Below, piece after piece: positions 1 through 7,003 of a DNA stretch of 26,412 nt. The DNA is from Candidatus Enterococcus ferrettii (lineage in GTDB: Bacteria > Bacillota > Bacilli > Lactobacillales > Enterococcaceae), in the NCBI RefSeq assembly GCF_017377655.1, contig NZ_JAFREL010000017.1, positions 1 through 26,412 on the forward strand. The letters run 5' to 3'. Below the pieces are notes generated by a model, which saw only the letters and a list, made by a program, of their open reading frames with translations, did not search any database and was not told the DNA's origin. Position 1 is the first letter of the stretch, and each line of letters begins with the position of its first letter. Made by a program: the position numbers and the translations under genes.

Positions 1-627
1 TTAGCAAATGTATATTATCAACAAATTCTTGCAGAGTTCCCTGATTCATTATGGATGGCAGCATATCCAAGCTACAATGTAACTCCAAGCCCTGTGTGGT
101 CGGTATTTCCAAGCATGGACGGAGTAGCAATCTATCAGTTTACTTCCACATACGTTGGCGGTGGATTAGATGGAAATGTCGATTTGATAGGGATTACTGA
201 CAACGGGTATACGACTCTACCCGATCCCAACCCTTCCGAGGTTACGGATGTTTATCGAGCTGGTCAAAACTATTCAGTGATGGAGGTTGGAAACGATAAA
301 GGGCATTTGGATGGGTTCGGCGCGGTAAATGGAAAGATCAAGGCGGAAGGATGGAGCACACGTACGATGAAATATCAGTACGCATTCATTCTAGATCGAA
401 CGACTGGTAAAGAATTGAAGCGAATCAAATTAAAAGACTTGCCACGAGCTGATGCAGCAAAAGTGTATAGCAGGAATGATGTTTCTGGATTTAATGTGGA
501 GCTTAATCAAAAAGATGTTGAAGGTCATTCGATAATTGTAATGATTCGCAGCACCAACGATCCTGAAGGTGATGTTAAGGGCGGGTTCAATGATATTACT
601 GAAACTCGCTGGTATTTAGATATTTAG
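1..627 (+). CDS. Phage endolysin, GH25 muramidase (5' end outside window)
   Basis: The frame is open from the first base of the window, so this is the C-terminal 208 residues of a longer protein; the ATG at 55 is internal, with no ribosome binding site. The text up to about window residue 75 (FPDSLWMAAYPSY, then MDGVAIYQFTS and GLDGNVDL) resembles the end of a glycoside hydrolase 25 lysozyme barrel, which cleaves the MurNAc-GlcNAc bond of peptidoglycan. The catalytic acidic residues lie upstream and are not visible. The last 115 residues (GWSTRTMKYQYAFILD, then RADAAKVY and SGFNVEL) look like the beta-rich C-terminal module of Lactobacillales phage lysins and secreted lysozymes, probably cell-wall binding. 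A terminator follows 10 bases after the stop. As the lysis gene it suggests the right end of a prophage. The family call is from remembered motifs, without a search. Confidence 0.8.
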   Translation, partial: LANVYYQQILAEFPDSLWMAAYPSYNVTPSPVWSVFPSMDGVAIYQFTSTYVGGGLDGNVDLIGITDNGYTTLPDPNPSEVTDVYRAGQNYSVMEVGNDKGHLDGFGAVNGKIKAEGWSTRTMKYQYAFILDRTTGKELKRIKLKDLPRADAAKVYSRNDVSGFNVELNQKDVEGHSIIVMIRSTNDPEGDVKGGFNDITETRWYLDI

Positions 628-636
628 TCGAAATAA

Positions 637-674
637 AATCCCCATCCGTGCTCGGGTGGGGATTGGCCTTTTTT
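637..674. terminator. Bidirectional rho-independent terminator
   Basis: An 11-pair stem (637-647 with 654-664, one G-T pair) encloses a 6-base loop. On the + strand it is followed by GGCC and six T (669-674). On the - strand the TTTTATTT behind the stem can terminate the lipoprotein gene that ends at 677. It sits between two convergent genes. Confidence 0.85.
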
Positions 675-676
675 GC

Positions 677-1423
677 TTATTCGTTAATAATATTATAATG
701 ATCCAGGTAAAAGGCCGGAACCTCATTCGTTGAGCCTGAAACTGTTTCGTATTCAAGTGGTTTGATATATCTAACCCAAACTCTTAACTCGTCATCTTCA
801 AGTATTTTTGTTTCGAGTTCCTTATTCTTAATCAATAACGCAATAGTCACACTCTCATCAGGAGAGGGTGTTACTGTTGCTAAGTATTGCGTTATGCCCT
901 CATCTTCATCTGTGCTTACCTGAAATACTTTAGCAACAAATGATTGTTTAGCTCCTTTATAAATTTCGGGGTCTCGCATAAGATCTTTCAAAGAAGTATT
1001 GTCTACATAAAGAGTTGAATCGAATTCAAACGTGCTTTCGCTAACGTTTTCGGAACTAGAAGACGACTCATTTTTCTTTGAATTACTAGTTTTTGGCTTT
1101 GAGACTTCTGTATACTCTATCACGAACGAACCTGCAACACTTTTTACATTTGATACTTTAACAATTAATGAGTCTCCATTATCAACCTTTGGATTGTTCT
1201 CAGATACAAAGTTAAGGTGTTCTCCGGTTTGGATATTATAGCCAAAAGCACTGTTTGGAACTAGTTTGTCAACAGTAATACTTACAGTTTTCCCCTCAAT
1301 GTCTTCCCCTGCATTAAGAGCAGCTTCTGCTTGTTCAGTCGTGTAGTCTGGCTCTGAAGATCCGCAAGCTGCTAAGAAAAATACAGCAAGAAAAGCCACC
1401 AACAAACCTTTAATCTTTTTCAT
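677..1423 (-). CDS. Secreted lipoprotein with two OB-like modules
   Basis: A 248-residue protein starting MKKIKGLL with a hydrophobic signal and lipobox FLAAC. Cys20 should be lipidated and anchor the protein to the outer face of the membrane. Residues about 24-108 form one small beta-type module. A Ser/Asn/Lys-rich linker (about 110-130) leads to a second module (about 140-245) starting SLKDLMRDPEIYKGAKQSF. That pattern (L..dP..YKG..v.f.akV.qV) recalls OB-like domains of Gram-positive lipoproteins. The binding site AGAGGG lies 7 bases before the ATG. It is convergent with the endolysin and could be a prophage accessory (lysogenic conversion) gene. I cannot assign a biochemical function. Confidence 0.72.
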   Translation of the reverse strand: MKKIKGLLVAFLAVFFLAACGSSEPDYTTEQAEAALNAGEDIEGKTVSITVDKLVPNSAFGYNIQTGEHLNFVSENNPKVDNGDSLIVKVSNVKSVAGSFVIEYTEVSKPKTSNSKKNESSSSSENVSESTFEFDSTLYVDNTSLKDLMRDPEIYKGAKQSFVAKVFQVSTDEDEGITQYLATVTPSPDESVTIALLIKNKELETKILEDDELRVWVRYIKPLEYETVSGSTNEVPAFYLDHYNIINE

Positions 1424-1506
1424 TTTATTCCCTCTTTCATTTTTCCTTACTAATTAATTGTATCATCTTGTATACGTATAAAATACGAAAAATTTAGATT
1501 CGAAAT

Positions 1507-1534
1507 AAAAAAGTCCCCTTTAAAAAGGGGGACT
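1507..1534 (-). terminator. Rho-independent terminator of the uvrX cassette
   Basis: On the - strand a 10-pair stem (1534-1525 with 1521-1512, one G-T pair) with a 3-base loop runs into six T (1512-1507). The upstream arm overlaps the stop codon of the 55-codon gene, so it ends the whole leftward cassette that begins near 4549. Confidence 0.88.
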
Positions 1535-1700
1535 AGATGTTTCGACCGTCATTGCGCATATAGTCGACTTCTTTAGGCGGCATAACAAAAATATCGTACA
1601 TGCGCAATGCAAGTTCTTCATCGCAACAAGATATCTCCATCAACATCTTTTGTTCATTAAAAACCTGTACTATGGTGGGTAGTGGCATTGCTACTTTCAT
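1533..1700 (-). CDS. Small protein of 55 residues, last gene of the SOS cassette
   Basis: An open frame from ATG 1700 to TAG 1533. The protein begins MKVAMPLPTIVQVFNEQKM and ends PPKEVDYMRNDGRNI. It has a strong ribosome binding site (AAGGGAGG, about 10 bases before the ATG), lies 38 bases after the preceding gene on the same strand, and its stop codon is inside the terminator stem, which together argue that it is real. A 6-pair hairpin (1728-1723 with 1718-1713) overlaps the binding site. No membrane segment; two adjacent cysteines at 25-26. I do not recognise the family. Confidence 0.66.
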   Translation of the reverse strand: MKVAMPLPTIVQVFNEQKMLMEISCCDEELALRMYDIFVMPPKEVDYMRNDGRNI

Positions 1701-1738
1701 ATTGCGAACCTCCCTTCTAATAAGAAGGTACGCAAAAA

Positions 1739-2026
1739 TTAAACAATTATTTTTTTGTTTTCCATGCTTATTCCATATATTTCTTGAGAGGTTCCACCAT
1801 GCCAGTAAAGAACTTGACTCTGCTTGTTTTTCATTAATGTAGCAAAAAAGTCTTTCATTAGAAGATTAGGCTTTTTATCTTCACGATATAGCAGTAAATT
1901 TCTTTTTGTATCTTCTCTAATTCCTGTAAAAGCCTGCAATTTTGCATTATTTCTAAAGTAGATGCCTGTAGGCTTTGTATCAAAAACTTCAATTGATAGC
2001 ATAGTCAACATATCGGCAGCTTTCAT
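1739..2026 (-). CDS. Hypothetical protein in the uvrX cassette
   Basis: A 95-residue soluble protein, beginning MKAADMLTMLSIEVFD. Its ATG overlaps the stop of the upstream gene as ATGA (2023-2026), and AGAAGG precedes it, so translation is probably coupled. It is rich in Lys and aromatic residues, with no cysteine motif, signal or membrane segment. Position within a continuous leftward cassette headed by uvrX is the only functional hint. I do not recognise the family. Confidence 0.62.
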   Translation of the reverse strand: MKAADMLTMLSIEVFDTKPTGIYFRNNAKLQAFTGIREDTKRNLLLYREDKKPNLLMKDFFATLMKNKQSQVLYWHGGTSQEIYGISMENKKIIV

Positions 2027-2295
2027 GCAAAAACCTTCTCTCGATTTTGAATAGTTTCTACATCAAGCATAAGCCTAGTTTTACCGTAAGTGCAATATTT
2101 TTGCACTACAAATTGCTTTCTGTTGTTGTAATACCCAGCGGCAGCAATTTTCATTCCATCAGTTACATCTGCTAGAAAACTCAAAGACCGATATGCGATC
2201 AAACAACTAGAATCATCCAGCTTAAAATAAACCAACGGGCGTTCAGACATCTTAAGAATTTTTATGCAACTAACTACTCCAGTCTTTGATTCCAT
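2023..2295 (-). CDS. Hypothetical protein in the uvrX cassette
   Basis: A 90-residue protein beginning MESKTGVVSCIKILKM. The frame could also start at GTG 2304, but ATG 2295 is preferred because AGGAG lies 8 bases before it, while the same motif abuts the GTG. It overlaps the end of the upstream gene by 22 bases and the start of the next by 4. The text suggests a small beta-rich soluble fold (PLVYFKLDDSSCLIAYRSL). Function unknown; the packing of short overlapping genes resembles phage or plasmid accessory cassettes. Confidence 0.6.
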   Translation of the reverse strand: MESKTGVVSCIKILKMSERPLVYFKLDDSSCLIAYRSLSFLADVTDGMKIAAAGYYNNRKQFVVQKYCTYGKTRLMLDVETIQNREKVFA

Positions 2296-2471
2296 AAACT
2301 CCACTCCTCGATGTGATAGTCTAGTGAATGTCGGTTACTCGCCTTATCTATATAAAATCTAAAGCAGTCCTCACCAACTTCAAATATAGCATTTGGACCA
2401 AAGTCCCATAAATCAAGTTTTAACTCGGCAAAAGATATATATCCCTGTTCATATTGAAAAATGGGATTCAT
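2274..2471 (-). CDS. Small hypothetical protein (65 residues)
   Basis: Begins MNPIFQYEQGYISFAELKL. A clear ribosome binding site (AAGGAG) lies inside the last codons of the upstream gene, about 11 bases before the ATG, consistent with an operon. The protein is acidic and aromatic-rich (DLWDFGP, HIEEWSLWNQ), has no membrane segment, and its single cysteine is in EDCFRFY. Family not recognised. It overlaps the next gene by 22 bases. Confidence 0.58.
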   Translation of the reverse strand: MNPIFQYEQGYISFAELKLDLWDFGPNAIFEVGEDCFRFYIDKASNRHSLDYHIEEWSLWNQRLE

Positions 2472-2478
2472 TGAAAGT

Positions 2479-2781
2479 TCACTCCTTCTTTAAAAGACCT
2501 CTTTTTTCAAGATCAATTCCTTTATAAGAATAAACTTTGATTCTGGAATTTTCGTTTATAGGTCTAACATCAAAGTAGAAAATATGATCCTGTCCATCAA
2601 TTGTTTTGTATCCTGGGATTCGGAACCGAGTTAGATTTCTTCGATGCATTAAATATAGTAATTCATCTTGTAGTGCAAAAAGTGGCACTTCAGTTATAAC
2701 GTAATTCATAAAATCTTTTGCGAACAATTCGGAGTTCTCAGTGTGATAGTCAAACTCTAAATCATCCGTATTGAGAGTCAT
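2479..2781 (-). CDS. Hypothetical protein downstream of YolD-like gene
   Basis: A 100-residue soluble, acidic protein beginning MTLNTDDLEFDYHTENSEL. Its ATG overlaps the YolD-like stop as ATGA (2778-2781), so the two are likely translationally coupled. The motif DGQDHIFYFDVRP and the general layout recall a small uncharacterised family (possibly DUF5960) of streptococcal and enterococcal SOS cassettes. That resemblance is from memory and unverified. Confidence 0.62.
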   Translation of the reverse strand: MTLNTDDLEFDYHTENSELFAKDFMNYVITEVPLFALQDELLYLMHRRNLTRFRIPGYKTIDGQDHIFYFDVRPINENSRIKVYSYKGIDLEKRGLLKKE

Positions 2782-3182
2782 GAGATATTACTCCATTTCG
2801 ACTGATTGGATAACTGAATGTTGTTGATTGAATCAATCGCTACTAGTTGCACACCCGAGTTAACATCTGATACATAAAGAATATTAGCGTTGAAACCTTC
2901 AACGACTCCAACTATATCCTCGAAAGCAGTTCCTTCGGCGTTTAGTTCTGCAGTTTGAATTATCACAGTGCTGTGATCTTTATAAGCTGTTTCGAGAACT
3001 TCACCAATTTCAAATTCTGACATAGGATCTTTACGAAACCAAACCTTATTCCTTGCTGTATTATCCTTTTCCATTTCGGAAGTGTGTTCGCTCAAATAGA
3101 ATCCGATCCATTTAGCCATACCGCGATCGTCGTAATCACGAACAAAAGGATCAGAATGATACGACATAAAAACTTCGCCCAT
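2778..3182 (-). CDS. YolD-like protein
   Basis: A 134-residue protein containing DDRGMAKWIGFYLSEHT near the N terminus, the D-RG-KW-f-l-EH signature of the YolD-like family. YolD-like genes are usually the second gene after a UvrX/YqjW-type Y-family polymerase in Firmicutes, as here, and may help regulate or partner that polymerase; their biochemical role is not settled. The start at 3182 has AGAGGA rather far upstream. ATG 3167 (MSYHSDPF) is an alternative with a weaker binding site. It begins 15 bases after uvrX ends. Confidence 0.75.
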   Translation of the reverse strand: MGEVFMSYHSDPFVRDYDDRGMAKWIGFYLSEHTSEMEKDNTARNKVWFRKDPMSEFEIGEVLETAYKDHSTVIIQTAELNAEGTAFEDIVGVVEGFNANILYVSDVNSGVQLVAIDSINNIQLSNQSKWSNIS

Positions 3183-3197
3183 AATAAATCATCCTCT

Positions 3198-4549
3198 CTA
3201 TAGCCCATCCAGGCCGCCAGCGCCACCAGCGTGACCACCCACGAGCCCAGCTCTCTTGATACTACGACCATTTTCTAAAGTTGAACTAGCTCGAACAATA
3301 CTAACAAAACCATATTTATCTCTTATTAAATCCATAGCCTTATCAATCTTAATTCTTTTTTCTTGGTCAGTAGGGTCTTCAAATAGATCAAGCTGATTTC
3401 CACCATCATAAATTAAGTTAGAATAGGTAACACCAATATTTCGCACAAAGGAGCGACCATCATAGAATTTATTGAATAAAAACATTAAATTATCGGCCAA
3501 TTCCTTGGTGTCATTAGTTGCTGATATTTTAGTCTGTCTGCTGAATCCTTTCGATTCTTCATCTCTACTATAGCCAATAAATAGGTGGACAGTTGTCGCT
3601 TTTGCATCACGTCTACGTAATCTGATTGCAACTTGCTCCGCCATTTCTCTTATTAAGAGGGGCATCTCTGAGCCAGCGTAATCACGTGGTAGAACTTGGC
3701 TATTACCGATGTTTTTACCTTTAGGAACATAAGGCTTTTGCAATCGAGAACGATCTATTCCGTTTGCATGATGATACAATTGAAGTCCCATAATCCCAAA
3801 TTTTTTATGCAATCTGGCTGGGGATGCATTCGCTAATTCTTTGATTGACTTGATAAACATATTTTCTAAGTTTCGTTTCATACGACTGCCGATACCCCAG
3901 AAATCATCAAGCTCAGGGATAGACCAAACTTTGGTTGTAACGTCTTCATAATTCCACAAAGCTCTCATGTTGTAGTTTTTCTTAGCTTCATTATCTAGTG
4001 CTAACTTGGCAAGGAGGGGATTGCTGTTAGACATTCCCACTGTGCTGTAAATACCAGTGGCCTTAAGTATATCTTTTTGAATCTTTTGAGAAACTATGTC
4101 TAGTTTCTTGGCACGACTCATGCTCTGATCGGGTACAAAGTAGTTTAGAGATGCTGTCAAATCTACCACACCTTCATCGATGCTGTACCACATGATATCA
4201 TCATTGGCGGCATAATTACGCACAACGTTTTGTATCTTTAGATTTTCTGATATGTAGTATCGCATTCGAGGTGGTGCAACTATCAAATTTCTGACAGCTG
4301 GATTTTCGTACTCAGAAGGCAAATCCCATTTTCGTGCCACATTACTAATTCCGAGAATTTCCTTTGCTTTCGGACTACTCGCAAGTATTAATCCGCTAGT
4401 ATTGTCTGCTGTGCTCATTACAATGAGTAGGTCTCGTAAAGGATGAAGACCACGAGCTACAAGCTCACAGCTTGCATAAAAGATTTCATGTCGATAAATG
4501 CGTAATCGCGATGTGGTTCTAGTTCGTATTTAAAATTTGCATGCTCCAT
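3198..4549 (-). pseudogene. uvrX: UvrX-type Y-family DNA polymerase, frameshifted near the N terminus
   Basis: Error-prone translesion polymerase of the ImpB/MucB/SamB group. From ATG 4549, with GGGGAGG 8 bases upstream, the frame reads MEHANFKY, then YAFIDMKSF, and then leaves frame at a run of four A (4478-4481 on the + strand) and stops. With one more base it would continue YASCELVARGLHP and join the long frame that includes ATG 4418. The repaired gene would be 451 codons including stop, a normal length. The palm motif MWYSIDEGVVDLT is intact, but the other catalytic Asp (FIDMKSFYAS, residue 20) is on the wrong side of the shift. A product from ATG 4418 would lack it and be inactive. It could be real decay or a homopolymer base-call error. 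It heads the leftward cassette under the LexA-box promoter. Confidence 0.85.
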
Positions 4550-4576
4550 AATATTCAACCTCCCCAGGTTATCATT

Positions 4577-4606
4577 ATTATACAAACATACGTTCGTTTT
4601 TGTAAA
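4577..4606 (-). promoter_or_regulatory. uvrX promoter with LexA (SOS) box
   Basis: On the - strand, -35 TTTACA (4606-4601), 18-base spacer, -10 TATAAT (4582-4577). Inside the spacer, 4583-4596 reads CAAACATACGTTCG, matching 13 of 14 positions of the Gram-positive LexA/DinR consensus CGAACRNRYGTTYG. LexA bound there would cover the promoter, so the cassette should be induced by DNA damage. The site is seen; the regulation is inferred from the known consensus. Confidence 0.85.
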
Positions 4607-4628
4607 GCGAACACTATTTTAAGATTTC

Positions 4629-4637
4629 TGCTATAAT
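4629..4637 (+). promoter_or_regulatory. Extended -10 promoter of the 61-residue gene
   Basis: TGCTATAAT is an extended -10 element ending 18 bases before ATG 4656; no good -35 hexamer is seen. The LexA box (4583-4596) lies about 35 bases upstream, so the divergent gene may be partly under the same control. Confidence 0.5.
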
Positions 4638-4655
4638 CATTCTCGAGGTGGGAAA

Positions 4656-4841
4656 ATGAAATCTTATGAACAGCAAATCAAGGATTTACGCGATGGAAAG
4701 ATCGAATTAATCGAGGTGAAAAAAGAAAATTTTTTTCTGTGGCGAGACTCTTGGATTAAACAAGAAGATAAAAAATATTTTCGTGGTATAGCAAGTCATG
4801 GTGGAAATGTAACGTATGTTTATGACGAAACCGTGATTTAA
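4656..4841 (+). CDS. Small hypothetical protein, divergent from uvrX
   Basis: A 61-residue protein (MKSYEQQIKDLRDGKIELIE, ending GNVTYVYDETVI) with a strong binding site GAGGTGGG and extended -10 promoter. The N-terminal half looks like a charged helix; the C-terminal half looks like short beta strands. No signal, membrane segment or cysteine. It is the last intact gene of the mobile-looking region. Family not recognised; a phage or SOS-linked regulator is possible but unsupported. Confidence 0.6.
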   Translation: MKSYEQQIKDLRDGKIELIEVKKENFFLWRDSWIKQEDKKYFRGIASHGGNVTYVYDETVI

Positions 4842-4992
4842 GAGGGGCAAAAAAGGGGCAAATCTTCTACAAGGTTGTAAAAGATTACCCGATTATTTAA
4901 TAGATCAGCTAGTGAAAAAGCCTAATTATACAACATTTTATAAGAATAGTACATTGACTGCTGTATTTAAGCAGGATCCGGCATGTGTCTGA
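4837..4992 (+). pseudogene. Uninitiated coding remnant, possible element-chromosome junction
   Basis: The frame is open for 51 codons from just after an in-frame TGA at 4834 to TGA 4990, with no start codon or binding site. The text (KRGKKGANLLQGC, then LPDYLIDQLVKKPNYTTFY) looks protein-like, and a terminator follows 20 bases later, as for the 3' end of a former gene. A neighbouring frame (4826-4897) reads RGAKKGQIFYKVVKDYPII. The duplicated GGGGCAAA text at 4844-4861 recalls the 3' ends of some phage integrase genes, but this is only a resemblance. It may be the truncated end of a chromosomal or integrase gene. Confidence 0.35.
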
Positions 4993-5012
4993 AATTAAAT
5001 AGACAATCATTC

Positions 5013-5036
5013 AACAGGCTGAGGCCTGTTTTTTTT
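5013..5036 (+). terminator. Rho-independent terminator
   Basis: Perfect 7-pair stem AACAGGC/GCCTGTT (5013-5019 with 5024-5030), 4-base loop, and eight T from 5029 to 5036. It closes the remnant region and separates it from the next gene. Confidence 0.85.
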
Positions 5037-5134
5037 CGAAAAAAGATTGCGTTACCTGCTTTTCTTATACTATTATGAAGTTGAAGGGTATTGGCAGCAA
5101 TTAGAAATGAAAAAGTGAAGGGGCGACTAATACA

Positions 5135-5638
5135 ATGAAAAAAGCAACGCCTAAAAAACAAACATGGTCGGGGAAATATCCGCGTTTAAGTATAGCAGCC
5201 GGAATTGCGCTTATTATTTTGGGGATAGCTGTTTCTGACAGTGATTTGCTTAACTCCTCCGGCTCAATAGCATCCAATGACTATGCAAACGAGGAATATT
5301 GGGAAGAAGACGAAGCGTTGGATTACATTGATGAAGTGAAAAACTGGGACCGCAGCACTTATGAAAACATCCAAGTAGCAACCACCAATGTGGAGTACGA
5401 CGAGGATGACGAAACATCGATTGAAACCTATTCTCATGGTGATTCTTATGAAGAGCTTGTGGAAGCTGTAGGACCACCAACTAGAACCTTTACCAACAAA
5501 GGAGATGCTACCCGTCCGTCGATTGTGGACGCTGACTGGGAGAAAGATTTAGAGGATGGCGGCTACATTTCGATCAATATTCGCTATGAAAAAGATACAG
5601 GACAGATTATTTCGAAAGACTGCTATGGCAGCTTTTAA
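5135..5638 (+). CDS. Membrane-anchored protein with C-terminal BLIP/DUF3862-like domain
   Basis: A 167-residue protein. A basic N terminus (MKKATPKKQTWSGKYPR) precedes one membrane segment (about 18-35) without a lipobox, so it is probably anchored with its C terminus outside. Residues about 45-100 are very acidic (EEYWEEDEALDYIDEV). The last 70 residues (YEELVEAVGPPTRTF, then YISINIRY and GQIISKDCYGSF) resemble the repeat unit of BLIP-like/SmpA-type domains (DUF3862) common in small secreted Firmicute proteins. The binding site is AAGGGGCG. A weak promoter (TTGCGT 5047, TATTAT 5071, spacing 18) precedes it. Function unknown. Confidence 0.72.
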   Translation: MKKATPKKQTWSGKYPRLSIAAGIALIILGIAVSDSDLLNSSGSIASNDYANEEYWEEDEALDYIDEVKNWDRSTYENIQVATTNVEYDEDDETSIETYSHGDSYEELVEAVGPPTRTFTNKGDATRPSIVDADWEKDLEDGGYISINIRYEKDTGQIISKDCYGSF

Positions 5639-5644
5639 ACAAAT

Positions 5645-5679
5645 AAACCCGTGAAATCTACTTGGATTTCACGGGTTTT
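5645..5679. terminator. Bidirectional terminator
   Basis: An 11-pair perfect stem (5648-5658 with 5665-5675), extended by A-T pairs at 5645-5647/5676-5678, with a 6-base loop. TTTT follows on the + strand and TTTATTTG on the - strand, serving two convergent genes. Confidence 0.88.
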
Positions 5680-5683
5680 CTAT

Positions 5684-6814
5684 TTACTGTAAAGTATTCG
5701 AAGAATTCGTATCGTCTTTAAGCAGCTGACTTTCTCGACGAATATGATAAATCTTATGGATATTAATAATCAAGGTTTTGATTACCGCATAAACTGGAAT
5801 ACATATCAGCATACCAAGGATTCCGGCCACACTTCCCGCACCGATTAACACTAAGATAATAGTAAGGGGGTGAATATTCAAAGACTTACCAAACAACAAT
5901 GGTTTGATTAAGTTTCCATCCAACTGCTGAATCACTAAAACAGAAAGCCCCATGTACAAAGCCTGCAAAGGTGAGACAAAAAAACCTACAATAACTGCTG
6001 GTACCGCACCAATAAATGGTCCAACATAAGGAATAATATTGGTCACACCACAGAAGATCGCCAATAATAAGCTATAAGGTTGTTTAAAAATAGTCATAGC
6101 AATGAAGCTCAAAATTCCAATAATAAACGCATCTAACACCGTACTGCTGATATAAGCAGACAGAGTTTCATTTAATTCCCGGACCGTCTGACGTAACTCT
6201 TTCCGAATGGTTAAAGGGAAAAATTGTGATATCGCATCAAGAAACTTGTGACCATCCTTGAACATAAAGATCAAAATGAATGGAACGGTAAATAGCAGCA
6301 CGAAAAACTGCATGGCTACACTAACAATTCGTGACAGACTGGAGGTCACACTAACGATTGCTAAATTAATCAAGTTATTAATCGTCAGGTTAGCAGAAGC
6401 CAGCTGTTCTTCCAAATTGAAGTTCTTAAACTCCTCCCGCTGGGCCAGCTCAGTCAGCCATTTTCCAGTTTCTTCAGCATATAACGGTAAGTTTTGAGTT
6501 AACTGAACCGTTTGCTCAATTAACTGCGGAATTACGTTCATTGCTGCCAAAACAATAATAATCGCAATTACCACAAAAGAAATTAAAAAGCCGAAGACAC
6601 GAGGAATACCACGCTTTTCTAAGAATACGACGATGGGATCGAACATATAATAGAGAAATCCAGCTACCAACAAGGGCAGTACCACTGCTGAAAGCATGCC
6701 TAAAACCGGTTCAAAGATATTAGGCATTTGCAAAATAAAGTAAATTCCGATAATCGTCAAGACGATTTCGGCTGTCCAGAAGAACAATTTAGACTGTTTG
6801 AAACGTGAGAGCAT
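5684..6814 (-). CDS. AI-2E family (PerM/YdbI/TqsA-like) transporter
   Basis: A 376-residue polytopic membrane protein with the family layout. Two to three N-terminal membrane helices (about 10-90) include the FLYYMFDPIVVFLEK region. A soluble stretch (about 95-150) and further helices follow. The diagnostic core is TNIIPYVGPFIGAVPAVIVG, then GNLIKPLLFGKSLNIHPL. The family was named after a proposed autoinducer-2 exporter, but members also include Na+/H+ antiporters and uncharacterised permeases, so the substrate is open. GGAGG lies 7 bases before the ATG. It is divergent from the SPFH gene; a paralogue lies at 8454-9644. Confidence 0.9.
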   Translation of the reverse strand: MLSRFKQSKLFFWTAEIVLTIIGIYFILQMPNIFEPVLGMLSAVVLPLLVAGFLYYMFDPIVVFLEKRGIPRVFGFLISFVVIAIIIVLAAMNVIPQLIEQTVQLTQNLPLYAEETGKWLTELAQREEFKNFNLEEQLASANLTINNLINLAIVSVTSSLSRIVSVAMQFFVLLFTVPFILIFMFKDGHKFLDAISQFFPLTIRKELRQTVRELNETLSAYISSTVLDAFIIGILSFIAMTIFKQPYSLLLAIFCGVTNIIPYVGPFIGAVPAVIVGFFVSPLQALYMGLSVLVIQQLDGNLIKPLLFGKSLNIHPLTIILVLIGAGSVAGILGMLICIPVYAVIKTLIINIHKIYHIRRESQLLKDDTNSSNTLQ

Positions 6815-6928
6815 AATAGCCTCCTTTTATATGATAGCTTCATCTTATCATTTATTTTGCAATGAAAAAATCTTTTTTAAGAAATTAAAGAAAAAGTTCG
6901 GGAAGCTTTCTATTCTTTTTTCAATAAG

Positions 6929-6976
6929 TTTGAGAACAGTTATTTCATTGAATCTGGTTGAGGTTAGGAGTACACT
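6929..6976 (+). promoter_or_regulatory. Promoter region of the SPFH gene with a shared motif
   Basis: A moderate sigma-A promoter: TTGAAT 6948-6953, 17-base spacer, TACACT 6971-6976. Immediately upstream lies TTTGAGAACAGTT (6929-6941), a 13-base exact match to the sequence upstream of the flavodoxin operon at 19822-19834. The right half of the 15-base palindrome is not conserved here. Confidence 0.45.
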
Positions 6977-7003
6977 GAAAGAAATTAGTTGGAGGTGTTG
7001 CAG

